NCBI RefSeq assembly: GCF_036057275.1
Contig: NZ_CP107945.1
Location: forward strand, 7,130,001-7,194,000
DNA: 64,000 nucleotides
Origin: Streptomyces sp. NBC_00390
GTDB taxonomy: Bacteria > Actinomycetota > Actinomycetes > Streptomycetales > Streptomycetaceae
Direction of reading: 5' to 3'
Part shown: piece by piece, positions 35,224 to 43,137 of the stretch
How positions within the stretch are numbered: position 1 is the first letter of the stretch
Layout of the letters: every line of letters begins with the position of its first letter
The notes under the pieces: model-generated
Told to the model about the DNA's origin: nothing
What the model saw: only the letters and a program-made list of their open reading frames with translations
The model's database searches: none
Made by a program: the position numbers and the translations under genes

Positions 35224-35682
35224 TCAGCTGTCGCCGAACGCACCGCCCGCCCGGCGCCACTTCTCCTGGATCACGACCGAGCTCAGCCGCCAGACGGAAT
35301 CCGTGCGCAGCAGTCCGAACGTGTACCGCCCGCCCGATACGAAGTCCTCGCCCGACTCCAACCGCATCGGATTGATGTAGTCCGCCTGCACCTCGGCGCC
35401 GTCACCCGGGTAGCCGCCCAGATCCTGCAGGCGCAGCCGCCGGTTGACGATCAGATGCTGGCGCACTGGGAACAGCTGCATCGTCTGCGCCAGCCAGTCG
35501 GCGACCTCTGCCGCGGGCCCCTCGATGCCGCCGGAGGCGCGATAGTCGGCCCGCCCTTCAGGAGTGAACAGGGCCCGGTAGGCACCCCAGTCGCCGTCGT
35601 CCACGGCCACCGCGTAACCGGTGACCACCTCGTCGATGGCCAGCCGGTCCATCACGGTCGCGAGATCCACGCGCTGCGTCAT
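35224..35682 (-). CDS. NTF2/SnoaL-like protein
   Basis: A 152-residue cone-shaped alpha+beta-barrel protein: DRLAIDEVVTGYAVAVDDGDWGAYRALFTPEGRADYRASGG is the typical opening, ending VWRLSSVVIQEKWRRAG. Members are cyclases, isomerases or binding proteins; the Asp-Trp pattern gives no specific reaction. ATG 35682 fits the family; an upstream reading to 35790 would run into the divergent flavin reductase promoter. Confidence 0.8.
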   Translation of the reverse strand: MTQRVDLATVMDRLAIDEVVTGYAVAVDDGDWGAYRALFTPEGRADYRASGGIEGPAAEVADWLAQTMQLFPVRQHLIVNRRLRLQDLGGYPGDGAEVQADYINPMRLESGEDFVSGGRYTFGLLRTDSVWRLSSVVIQEKWRRAGGAFGDS

Positions 35683-35749
35683 CGGGTCAGTGTCGGGGCA
35701 GGCGGTGTTACATGCCAAGAGCATTGCACCGGCGAGCCATACTGCCCTC

Positions 35750-36367
35750 ATGCGCATCGACTTCGATCCCGCCCGCTGCGACCGCAACACCTTCTACCGG
35801 CTGATGACCGCCACCGTCGTGCCCCGGCCGATCGCCTGGGTCTCCACCACGTCGGCCGAGGGCACCGACAACCTCGCGCCGCACTCCTTCTTCACCATCT
35901 CGTGCGTGGAGCCGCCGGTGGTCCAGTTCACCTCGGTCGGACGCAAGGACTCGCTGCGCAACATCGAGGACACCGGCGCTTTCGTGGTCAACTTCGCGCC
36001 CGAACCGCTCTTCGAACAGATCAACGCGACCGCGACCGACTTTCCGCGCGGCATCAGCGAGTTCGACACGGTGGGGATCGAGAGGGAGGCGAGCCTGCGG
36101 GTGAAGCCGCCGCGGGTCGCCGCCTCGCCGGTGGCGCTGGAGTGCGAACTGCACAGCACCGTGCGCCTCGGCGACTCGACCGTCGTCTTCGGCCGGGTGG
36201 TGCACGCGGCCGTCGACGCGGCGGTCATGACGGACGGTCATCCCGAAGTGGCCCGTCTCGCGCCCCTGTCGCGGCTCGGCAAGGACGAGTGGGGGACGCT
36301 CGGCGAGGTGCGCGAGATCAGCCGGGTTCCCTACACGGAGTGGCAGGGCCGCGGGCAGGCCGGCTGA
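35750..36367 (+). CDS. Flavin reductase-like FMN-binding protein
   Basis: A 205-residue flavin reductase/DIM6-type split barrel. TATVVPRPIAWVSTTSAEGTDNLAPHSFFTISCVEPPVVQF is the FMN-binding signature. It may supply reduced flavin or act on small aromatic substrates. ATG 35750 has no ribosome site; CATACT six bases upstream fits a leaderless transcript. It abuts the convergent methyltransferase gene by three bases. Confidence 0.88.
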   Translation: MRIDFDPARCDRNTFYRLMTATVVPRPIAWVSTTSAEGTDNLAPHSFFTISCVEPPVVQFTSVGRKDSLRNIEDTGAFVVNFAPEPLFEQINATATDFPRGISEFDTVGIEREASLRVKPPRVAASPVALECELHSTVRLGDSTVVFGRVVHAAVDAAVMTDGHPEVARLAPLSRLGKDEWGTLGEVREISRVPYTEWQGRGQAG

Positions 36368-36370
36368 GAC

Positions 36371-37549
36371 TCAGCCTCTGACCGCCCGCAGCACGACGAA
36401 CTTGGGGTCGCTGGCGACCACTTCGCAGTTCCCGAAGAGCCGCCGCAGCCGCACGTGGTACCCGAGGTGGCGGTTTCCGATGACCCACAGCTCGCCACCG
36501 GGACGCAGCACCCGGCGGGCATCGGCGAACATCCGCCGGGCAGTTGTGTCGGTCGTCGCCCGGTGGGAGTGGAACGGCGGGTTGTTGAGCACAAGATCTG
36601 CCGACCCGTCCGGCAGCGCGGACATGCCGTCGTCGACCATGAACCGTGCCGTGGCGCCGGCCGGGGCGTTGTCGCCGAACGTGGCCCGTGCCGAAGCCAC
36701 CGCGGAGAACGACTCGTCGACGAAGGTCACCTCGGCCTCGGGGTTGGCCACCGCCGCCGCCGTACCGATCACGCCGTTGCCGCACCCCAGATCGACGACC
36801 TGGTCGTGGCCCCGGCGGCGCGGCAGGCTGCGCAGGAAGAAGCGGGTGCCGATGTCGAGGCGCTCCGCGCAGAAGATGCCGGCGTGGTTGGTGACCGTGC
36901 GGCCCGCGAGCGTACCGATGTCGTTAGGCAGCGCATACGTCAGCGGCCAGGGGCTCGGCACACGGGTGAGCCCCATGTCCGGTGCGCAGAAGATGAGCCG
37001 GGCCTTCTTCGCGGCCAGCGACGTCCGCGTCGGACCGATGACGCTCTCGAAGAGCTTCAGCGTCGAGGTGTGGATCTCGCTGACCATGCCCGTGCCGACG
37101 ACGACGGTGTTCTCGTGGACGGCGGGCGCGAGCCGGTGCAGCTGGTCCTCGAGCAGCGCCAGACTTTTCGGTACCCGTACGAGGAGGACGTCGACGCGTT
37201 CGGGAGGCGTGTCCCTGGCCGACAGCAGCCGTGCCTGGTCCGCCGTGACGCCGGCCCGCGCGAGATTGGTCCGGGTCGCCTCCTGGCCGAGACAGGAGTC
37301 CGTGATCTGTACGACGGGGTGCTCGGACCCGGCCGGACGATGCGCGGCGAGCGCGGTCGCCAGCGCGCCCCACCGGTCGCCGACGACGACCACGGCACCG
37401 GACAGGTCCACCGGTGGGGCGCCGTCGATGCCTTGCAGATGCCGCAGCAGATACTCGTCGGCGGCGTCCCAGGCGCGGAGCGGGTCGCGGGGGTCCTCGG
37501 GGAATCGGGCGAGGTCGAAGGCGCCCCAGGACGTGGTCAAACGGTTCAT
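36371..37549 (-). CDS. Class I SAM methyltransferase of the RlmG/RsmC type
   Basis: A 392-residue protein with the two-domain layout of RlmG and RsmC: a catalytically idle N-terminal methyltransferase-like half and an active C-terminal half with VVDLGCGNGVIGTAA and the NPPFH motif (LVLNNPPFHSHR). These enzymes make N2-methylguanosine in ribosomal RNA. The length and N-terminal half fit RlmG best, but I do not assign the site. It converges on the flavin reductase gene. Confidence 0.85.
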   Translation of the reverse strand: MNRLTTSWGAFDLARFPEDPRDPLRAWDAADEYLLRHLQGIDGAPPVDLSGAVVVVGDRWGALATALAAHRPAGSEHPVVQITDSCLGQEATRTNLARAGVTADQARLLSARDTPPERVDVLLVRVPKSLALLEDQLHRLAPAVHENTVVVGTGMVSEIHTSTLKLFESVIGPTRTSLAAKKARLIFCAPDMGLTRVPSPWPLTYALPNDIGTLAGRTVTNHAGIFCAERLDIGTRFFLRSLPRRRGHDQVVDLGCGNGVIGTAAAVANPEAEVTFVDESFSAVASARATFGDNAPAGATARFMVDDGMSALPDGSADLVLNNPPFHSHRATTDTTARRMFADARRVLRPGGELWVIGNRHLGYHVRLRRLFGNCEVVASDPKFVVLRAVRG

Positions 37550-37614
37550 CGTGCACTCAGGCTAGCCGAGCGCCGGAGCGGGCCGGGCCATGGAGTGCAC
37601 GGGCCGGGGAGGGT

Positions 37615-37830
37615 TCAGGCGGCGTACCCCTGGTGGGCCCCGCCGCCGCGCCACTCCACCAGGTGCGGATCGTCGAGGATCATGTCGGCGTCCTCGAGCC
37701 CTGCCCGGCGCAGGAACTCCACGAGATCCGTGTCGCTGCGGGCCAGCCCGACGATCTCACCGCGCACCGCGACGCGCCGCCCGCCTCCGGGAGACGGCGG
37801 ATGCACCACGATCGGCGCCTGCCAGGCCAT
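37615..37830 (-). CDS. Small conserved hypothetical protein
   Basis: A 71-residue protein starting MAWQAPIVVHPPSPGGGRRV and ending VEWRGGGAHQGYAA, with the central block EIVGLARSDTDLVEFLRRAGLEDADMILDDP. No motif is recognised. The codon bias fits coding. Ribosome site is weak; GTG at 37845 is an alternative start. Function unknown. Confidence 0.6.
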   Translation of the reverse strand: MAWQAPIVVHPPSPGGGRRVAVRGEIVGLARSDTDLVEFLRRAGLEDADMILDDPHLVEWRGGGAHQGYAA

Positions 37831-37908
37831 GCACCCAGAGTGCACGGGCGCGGCGGAAATCGCAGCCGGAACCCGGGCCGCGTGCAGCGGCCCCGGCGGA
37901 CTCCGGGG

Positions 37909-38094
37909 TCACGCTGCGGGCTGTATGTCCTCGCGTGCCGCAGCGGCCCACTCCACCACCAGCGCCTCGTACTCCGGCCGCCGGTCCTCGGGCAGCTCGC
38001 CGTCGGCCCACAGCTCACGGATCCGGGCGTTCAGCTCGGCGGCGGACAACGCGGAGGAAGCGGAAGAAGGGGACTCGCTGGGAGAGGCGGACAT
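37909..38094 (-). CDS. Small hypothetical protein
   Basis: A 61-residue protein with a Ser-rich start and a helical acidic core (AAELNARIRELWADGELPEDRRPEYEALVVEWAAAAREDIQPAA). It resembles small helical streptomycete proteins without known function. It lies between another small gene and uppP on the same strand. Reality is supported only by coding bias and composition. Confidence 0.5.
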   Translation of the reverse strand: MSASPSESPSSASSALSAAELNARIRELWADGELPEDRRPEYEALVVEWAAAAREDIQPAA

Positions 38095-38157
38095 GACTCA
38101 AGGCTACGGGCTCGCACCGACAGTGGTCTCCACCGCCCGGCCGCCGCCTGGCGGGGG

Positions 38158-39033
38158 TCAGTGACCCGACTCACCCGCGTGCGGGCTCAGTACGTCCGTG
38201 CCGACCAGCACGAACAGCGCGATACCGAGGAGTACGCGGTAGATCACGAACGGCATGAAGCTCTTCGTAGTGATGTATTTCATGAACCAGGCGATCACCG
38301 CGTAGCCGACGCCGAAGGCGATGACCGTCGCGAAGATGGTCGGCCCCCACGACACATGGCCGCCCTCGCCCGCGTCCTTGAGCTCGAAGAGCCCGGAGGC
38401 CAGTACGGCAGGGATGGCGAGCAGGAACGAGTAACGCGCCGCCGCCTCGCGGGTGTAGCCCATCAGCAGACCGCCGCTGATCGTCGCGCCCGACCGCGAC
38501 ACTCCGGGGATCAGCGCCATCGCCTGGCAGAGGCCGTAGATCAGGCCGTCCCCGACCGTCAGCTCCTGGAGGGTCTTGCGCTCCCGGACCGCGCGGTGCT
38601 TGCCGCCGTCCTCGTCACGCGCGGCCAGCCGGTCTGCGATGCCGAGCACGATGCCCATGACGATCAGCGTCGTGGCGATCAGCCGCAGATCGCGGAAGGG
38701 GCCCTCGATCTGATCCTTGAGCGTGACGCCGAGCACACCGATCGGGATCGAGCCGATGATCACCAGCCAGCCCATCTGCGCGTCGTGGTCCCTGCGCATC
38801 TCCTTGTCGGTGAGCGAGCGGAACCACGCCGAGAGGATCCTGGCGATGTCCTTGCGGAAGTAGATCAGCACGGCCGTCTCCGTACCGATCTGGGTGATCG
38901 CGGTGAAGGCCGCGCCCGGGTCCTGCCAGCCTGCGAAGGCCGCCGTGAGGCGCAGATGCGCACTCGACGAGATGGGCAGGAACTCCGTCAGCCCCTGGAC
39001 GAGCCCGAGGATGAATGATTCGAACCACGACAT
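38158..39033 (-). CDS. uppP: Undecaprenyl-diphosphatase
   Basis: A 291-residue polytopic membrane enzyme that recycles undecaprenyl diphosphate for cell-wall synthesis. Motif 1 is LGLVQGLTEFLPISSSAHLRL and motif 2 is QAMALIPGVSRSGATISGGLLMGY, both complete. Overexpression of this family is known to give bacitracin resistance. The length is normal. Confidence 0.96.
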   Translation of the reverse strand: MSWFESFILGLVQGLTEFLPISSSAHLRLTAAFAGWQDPGAAFTAITQIGTETAVLIYFRKDIARILSAWFRSLTDKEMRRDHDAQMGWLVIIGSIPIGVLGVTLKDQIEGPFRDLRLIATTLIVMGIVLGIADRLAARDEDGGKHRAVRERKTLQELTVGDGLIYGLCQAMALIPGVSRSGATISGGLLMGYTREAAARYSFLLAIPAVLASGLFELKDAGEGGHVSWGPTIFATVIAFGVGYAVIAWFMKYITTKSFMPFVIYRVLLGIALFVLVGTDVLSPHAGESGH

Positions 39034-39138
39034 GAAGCAAAGCCGTCCAAGCGCTGGTCAGGTCGGAACGTACGGGTGGGGCCGCGATCATGCGGCCGTC
39101 GCGTGGCAGCGTAGCGTCAACGGCTGTCCGGCATTCGT

Positions 39139-39158
39139 GCGGGTTGTGGACAACCCGC
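39139..39158 (+). terminator. Hairpin with T-run between uppP and the VTT-domain gene
   Basis: GCGGGTTG and CAACCCGC pair around TGGA and are followed on the plus strand by TTTT. Both neighbouring genes are on the minus strand, so the T-run faces the wrong way for them; on the minus strand it is a hairpin 35 bases after the VTT-domain gene. Confidence 0.5.
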
Positions 39159-39192
39159 TTTTCCGTAGGTCCTACAGGATCCGCAGCCGGCG

Positions 39193-39897
39193 TCAGGCCT
39201 TGCGCAGACAGTGGCGTTTGCGCCACGCGACGACGGCCGCGCCGGCAGCGGACAGCGCGATGAAGCCCATCGAGGCGAGGAAGACCGGCGATGTCGGGGA
39301 AGCGGCGCTGCTGCCGGCCATGACGTAGGCCGCGGTGTTGGGGACGGAACCGATGGCCGTCGCGAGCAGGAAGGGCAGATAACCCATGCGTGACACCGCG
39401 GCGCAGTAGTTGGCCGCGGCGAACGGGATGCCCGGGAACAGCCGCACGGCCAGCATCGAACGGAATCCGTGGCGGCTCAGCTGCCCGTCCGCCGCCTTCA
39501 GCCAGCGCCCCCGCAGCAGCGGCCGCAGGGCCTCCTGCCCCAGCACCCTGCCCAGCGTGAAGGCGATACCAGCTCCCAGTACGGTCCCTGCCAGCGCCGC
39601 TACCAGGCCGGCCTGCGAGCCGAACAACGCGCCCGCCGCCAGGTTCAGCAGCGGCCGCGGCACGAAGGCCGCCGTGCACACGCCGTATCCCACACCGAAC
39701 AGCACCACTGCCGCCGGACCGCTCAACTGGGGCGGCCAGCCTCCCGAGAGCAGACGCTGCGGCTCGTACGTCAGCACCGTCACCGCCGCGGCGGCCAGCA
39801 CCGCAACGAGCAGCGACAGGCGGGACCACGGCGACAGCAGCGCCCTGGAGCAGCGCAGGGCGAGACCGGATGCGGGCCTGGGGACGGGGTCGAGCAT
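39193..39897 (-). CDS. TVP38/TMEM64 family (VTT domain) membrane protein
   Basis: A 234-residue membrane protein with about six hydrophobic segments. The VTT/SNARE-associated core is FVPRPLLNLAAGALFGSQAGLVAALAGTVLGAGIAFTLGRVLG, then RLFPGIPFAAANYCAAVSRMGYLPFLLATAIGSVPNT. Relatives act as lipid scramblases or undecaprenyl-phosphate flippases; its position next to uppP makes the latter attractive but unproven. The start ATG 39897 is preceded at six bases by TAGTCT, a leaderless signature. Confidence 0.85.
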   Translation of the reverse strand: MLDPVPRPASGLALRCSRALLSPWSRLSLLVAVLAAAAVTVLTYEPQRLLSGGWPPQLSGPAAVVLFGVGYGVCTAAFVPRPLLNLAAGALFGSQAGLVAALAGTVLGAGIAFTLGRVLGQEALRPLLRGRWLKAADGQLSRHGFRSMLAVRLFPGIPFAAANYCAAVSRMGYLPFLLATAIGSVPNTAAYVMAGSSAASPTSPVFLASMGFIALSAAGAAVVAWRKRHCLRKA

Positions 39898-39946
39898 CCG
39901 GGGAGACTAACCGAAGGGCAGGTGTGATCGCCGTAATGTGAGCCCT

Positions 39947-40645
39947 ATGACGTATGCCGTCCCGCGCAGCGATCTCGCCGACACCGTCATGGACCGGCTC
40001 ACCGCCGTGTACCCCACCGGGGCGGACGCGGCCAGGGCCGCGCAGGCCGCCGCGTACATGAAAGGCGTCGCCCCCTTCCTCGGCATCCCGACCCCCGAGC
40101 GCCGTGCCCTGTCCCGTACGGTCCTCGACGGCACCGGGCGGCCCGCCGAGGCGGACTGCGCCGCGATCGCCCTGCGCTGCTGGGAACTGCCGGAGCGCGA
40201 GTACCGCTACTTCGCGGCCGACTATCTGCGCCGCCATGTCGGCCGCTGCTCGTCCGGCTTTCTGCCCGTGATCCGCCATCTCGTCGAAACGGTGCCCTGG
40301 TGGGACACCGTCGACATCCTTGCCGCGCATGTCGTCGGCCCGCTGGTGGCGGCGGACTCCACGCTGACGGCCGAGATGGACGCCTGGATCGACGACGAGA
40401 ACCTGTGGGTCGCGAGGACGGCACTCCTGCACCAGTTGCGCCGCAGGGAGACGACCGACGCGGAACGGCTCTTCGGCTACTGCCTGCGCTGCGCCGGACA
40501 TCCCGACTTCTTCATCCGCAAAGCGATCGGCTGGGCTCTGCGCGAGTACGCGAAGACCGACCCGGACGCGGTACGGGAGTTCGTCGAGGGCGCGCGGGAC
40601 CGGCTCGCTCCGCTGTCGGTCCGGGAAGCGCTCAAGAACCTGTGA
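39947..40645 (+). CDS. DNA alkylation repair protein (AlkD-like)
   Basis: A 232-residue all-helical HEAT-repeat-like protein. CWELPEREYRYFAADYLRRHV, VPWWDTVDILAAHVVG, WIDDENLWVARTALLHQL and HPDFFIRKAIGWALREYAKTDP match the AlkD signature, including the Trp and Asp used to recognise alkylated bases. It should excise bulky or positively charged base adducts. ATG 39947 lies seven bases after TAATGT; no ribosome site. It is divergent from the VTT gene with 49 bases between. Confidence 0.88.
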   Translation: MTYAVPRSDLADTVMDRLTAVYPTGADAARAAQAAAYMKGVAPFLGIPTPERRALSRTVLDGTGRPAEADCAAIALRCWELPEREYRYFAADYLRRHVGRCSSGFLPVIRHLVETVPWWDTVDILAAHVVGPLVAADSTLTAEMDAWIDDENLWVARTALLHQLRRRETTDAERLFGYCLRCAGHPDFFIRKAIGWALREYAKTDPDAVREFVEGARDRLAPLSVREALKNL

Positions 40646-41001
40646 CCGGTGCGACCGCCTGAACTCCCGTACCGGGAAAACCATTCGACGGCGGCAGGGC
40701 CGTAGGCGAAGCTGGGCGGCATGTTCCGGTACGCCTTCCCCGCAGCGCCGTCCGCAGTCGCGGACGCGCCGAAGGCTGCCGCTTTCCCCGCCACGGCCGC
40801 GACAGGCGCTGCCGTGGCAGCCCTTGCCGCAGCATGCGTCGCCGCAGCATCCGATGCCGCGGCCGCCGTCGCCGCAGCGCCCTTCGGCGGCGCCCGAAGC
40901 TGACCCTTCCCGGACAGTCCGGCGGACCCCGCAGGGGGAGGGTCGGCACGGCCCAGGGGTCCACCTCACGCTTCGAGTTCCGGGAAGGAACCGTCCCAGC
41001 C
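40646..41001. other. 356-base region upstream of the EF-Tu gene
   Basis: No convincing gene. A 60-codon Ala-rich frame (40721-40903) exists but has a poor ribosome site and is probably a by-product of the 15-base repeats at 40824-40883. The last 100 bases contain G-rich and C-rich strands (GCAGGGGGAGGG near 40931) and lead to GGAAGGA upstream of the EF-Tu start. Confidence 0.5.
40824..40883. repeat. Four imperfect 15-base tandem repeats
   Basis: Units TTGCCGCAGCATGCG, TCGCCGCAGCATCCG, ATGCCGCGGCCGCCG and TCGCCGCAGCGCCCT run head to tail. The core GCCGCAGC is the constant part. They lie 118 bases before the EF-Tu start. Confidence 0.7.
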
Positions 41002-42186
41002 ATGCCCAAGACGGCATACGTGCGCACCAAGCCGCACCTGAACATCGGCACCATGGGCCATGTCGACCACGGCAAGACCACCCTGACCGCCGCCATCACC
41101 AAAGTCCTCAGCGAGCGCGCCGGCAGCGGCACCTCGTACGTCTCCTTCGACCGCATCGACCGGGCGCCGGAGGAGGCCGCGCGGGGCATCACCATCAACA
41201 TCGCGCACGTCGAGTACGAGACCGAGACGCGTCACTACGCCCACGTGGACATGCCGGGTCACGCCGACTACGTCAAGAACATGGTCACGGGCGCGGCCCA
41301 GCTCGACGGAGCGATCCTCGTCGTATCCGCGCTCGACGGCGTCATGCCGCAGACCGCCGAGCATGTCCTGCTCGCCCGCCAGGTGGGCGTCGACCACATC
41401 GTCGTCGCCCTGAACAAGGCCGACGCCGGCGACGACGAGCTCACCGACCTGGTCGAGCTCGAGGTCCGCGAGCTGCTCACCGCCCACGGGTACGGTGGCG
41501 ACGCCGCACCCGTGGTGAGGGTGTCGGGGCTCAGGGCGCTGGAGGGCGACCCGCGCTGGACCGCGGCGATGGAGGCGCTGCTCGACGCCGTGGACACCTA
41601 TGTGCCGATGCCGGTCAGGTACACGCAGGCCCCCTTCCTGCTGCCGGTGGAGAACGTGCTCACCATCACCGGTCGCGGCACGGTGGTCACCGGTGCCGTC
41701 GAGCGGGGCATCGTGCGGGTCGGCGACCGGGTGGAGGTGCTCGGCGCGGACGGTGGTCCGCAGACGACCGTCGTCACCGGACTGGAGACGTTCGGCAAGC
41801 CCATGGAGTCCGCCGAGGCCGGGGACAACGTCGCGCTGCTGCTGCGCGGGATGCCGCGTGACGCGGTACGCCGCGGGCATGTGGTGGCGGCCCCCGGCAG
41901 TGTGGTGCCCAGCCGGCGCTTCACGGCGCAGGTCTATGTGCTCTCGGCGCGGGAGGGCGGCCGGACGACCCCGGTCTCCACCGGCTACCGGCCACAGTTC
42001 TACATCCGCACCGCGGACGTCGTCGGTGACATCGACCTCGGCGCGACGGCGGTGGCCCGGCCCGGTGACACGGTCACGCTGACCGTCGAACTCGGCCGTG
42101 ACGTACCGCTGGAGCCGGGTCTCGGTTTCGCCGTCCGCGAGGGCGGGCGCACGGTCGGGGCGGGGACGGTCACCGGCCTGCTCTGA
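41002..42186 (+). CDS. tuf3: Divergent elongation factor Tu paralogue (tuf3 type)
   Basis: A 394-residue EF-Tu. GTPase motifs are present: GHVDHGKT (G1), RGITI in switch I, DMPGHADY (G3, with the catalytic His) and NKAD (G4); domains 2 and 3 follow. It departs from normal EF-Tu at several fixed places: DMPGH instead of DCPGH, EEAARGIT instead of EEKARGIT, SGLRALEG and a C-terminus GTVTGLL lacking the usual basic end. Streptomycetes are known to carry a diverged third EF-Tu gene, tuf3, expressed under amino-acid starvation; this fits. It stands apart from ribosomal operons. ATG 41002 has GGAAGGA upstream. Confidence 0.9.
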   Translation: MPKTAYVRTKPHLNIGTMGHVDHGKTTLTAAITKVLSERAGSGTSYVSFDRIDRAPEEAARGITINIAHVEYETETRHYAHVDMPGHADYVKNMVTGAAQLDGAILVVSALDGVMPQTAEHVLLARQVGVDHIVVALNKADAGDDELTDLVELEVRELLTAHGYGGDAAPVVRVSGLRALEGDPRWTAAMEALLDAVDTYVPMPVRYTQAPFLLPVENVLTITGRGTVVTGAVERGIVRVGDRVEVLGADGGPQTTVVTGLETFGKPMESAEAGDNVALLLRGMPRDAVRRGHVVAAPGSVVPSRRFTAQVYVLSAREGGRTTPVSTGYRPQFYIRTADVVGDIDLGATAVARPGDTVTLTVELGRDVPLEPGLGFAVREGGRTVGAGTVTGLL

Positions 42187-42214
42187 GGCCCGGCCGGCAG
42201 GCAGAATGGGACGG

Positions 42215-43060
42215 GTGAACGAGCAGATCCCCGTCCTGCGGGCCGTCGACGGCGGCACCGCCAAGCTCATGCCCGACGTGGACCGGGAACGGGCCTGGCT
42301 GCTGACCGTCGACGGCGCCCCGCAGTCGTACGTCGACCTGGACGAGCCCACGCACCTCGAGTTCGAGTACGCGCGCAGGCTCGCCCATGTCCTCGACGTC
42401 GCGGCCGAGGAGGGCGCCCCGCTCGATGTGCTGCATCTCGGGGGCGGTGCGCTGACCCTGCCGCGCTATGTCGCGGCCACACGTCCGGGTTCGCGGCAGG
42501 AGGTGGTCGAGGTGGACCGCGGCCTGCTGGCGCTCGTCACCGAGGAGCTGCCGCTGTCCGAGGACGCGGGGATCAGCGTCCACGCGGCGGACGCGCGGGC
42601 CTGGACACAGGCCGCGCCGGCGGACTCGGCGGACGTCCTGATCGCCGACGTTTTCGGCGGCTCGCGCGTCCCCGCCCACCTCACATCGCTGGCCTATGCG
42701 CGCGCCGCGGAGCGGGTGCTGCGGCCGGCGGGCATCTATGCGGCCAATCTCGCGGACGGTGCGCCGTTCACCTTCCTCCGCTCCCAACTGGCCACCTTCG
42801 CCGAGGTCTTCGCCGAGCTTGCACTGATCGCGGAACCGTCGGTGCTGCGGGGCAGAAGGTTCGGCAATGCCGTGCTGCTCGCCTCGCAGGCTCCCCTCGA
42901 CACCTCCGCCCTGGCCCGCCGTACGGCTGCCGACGCCTTCCCGGCGCGCGTCGAGCACGGCCGTGCGCTCGTGCGGCTGATCGGTGACGCGGCCGCGGTC
43001 GAGGACGACGACGCGGTGGCCTCGCCGGAGCCGCCGGACGGGGCGTTCAGCGTGGGTTGA
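42215..43060 (+). CDS. Spermidine synthase-like methyltransferase-fold protein
   Basis: A 281-residue protein. SYVDLDEPTHLEFEYARRLAHVLD and DVLHLGGGALTLPRYVAATRPGSRQEVVEVDRGLLAL give the spermidine-synthase-like nucleotide motif, and DVLIADVFGGSRVPAHLTS the substrate side. It lacks the full polyamine-binding Asp-Asp set of true spermidine synthases, so the reaction is open. GTG 42215 lies seven bases after CAGAAT (leaderless pattern); ATG 42206 is an alternative. An 18-bp hairpin follows. Confidence 0.8.
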   Translation: MNEQIPVLRAVDGGTAKLMPDVDRERAWLLTVDGAPQSYVDLDEPTHLEFEYARRLAHVLDVAAEEGAPLDVLHLGGGALTLPRYVAATRPGSRQEVVEVDRGLLALVTEELPLSEDAGISVHAADARAWTQAAPADSADVLIADVFGGSRVPAHLTSLAYARAAERVLRPAGIYAANLADGAPFTFLRSQLATFAEVFAELALIAEPSVLRGRRFGNAVLLASQAPLDTSALARRTAADAFPARVEHGRALVRLIGDAAAVEDDDAVASPEPPDGAFSVG

Positions 43061-43069
43061 GACAGGCCG

Positions 43070-43118
43070 ACGGCCCGCGGTGACGGACAGTCGATCGTGT
43101 TCCGTCACCGCGGGCCGT
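43070..43118. terminator. 18-bp perfect hairpin, bidirectional terminator
   Basis: ACGGCCCGCGGTGACGGA (43070-43087) and its exact complement (43101-43118) enclose a 13-base loop. It separates two convergent genes. Confidence 0.9.
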
Positions 43119-43137
43119 GAGCGAGGCTCGGACCGGT

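Noticed and set aside
40721..40903. 60-codon Ala-rich plus-strand frame before tuf3
   Set aside because: Weak ribosome site and composition explained by the 15-base repeats; kept only as a repeat.
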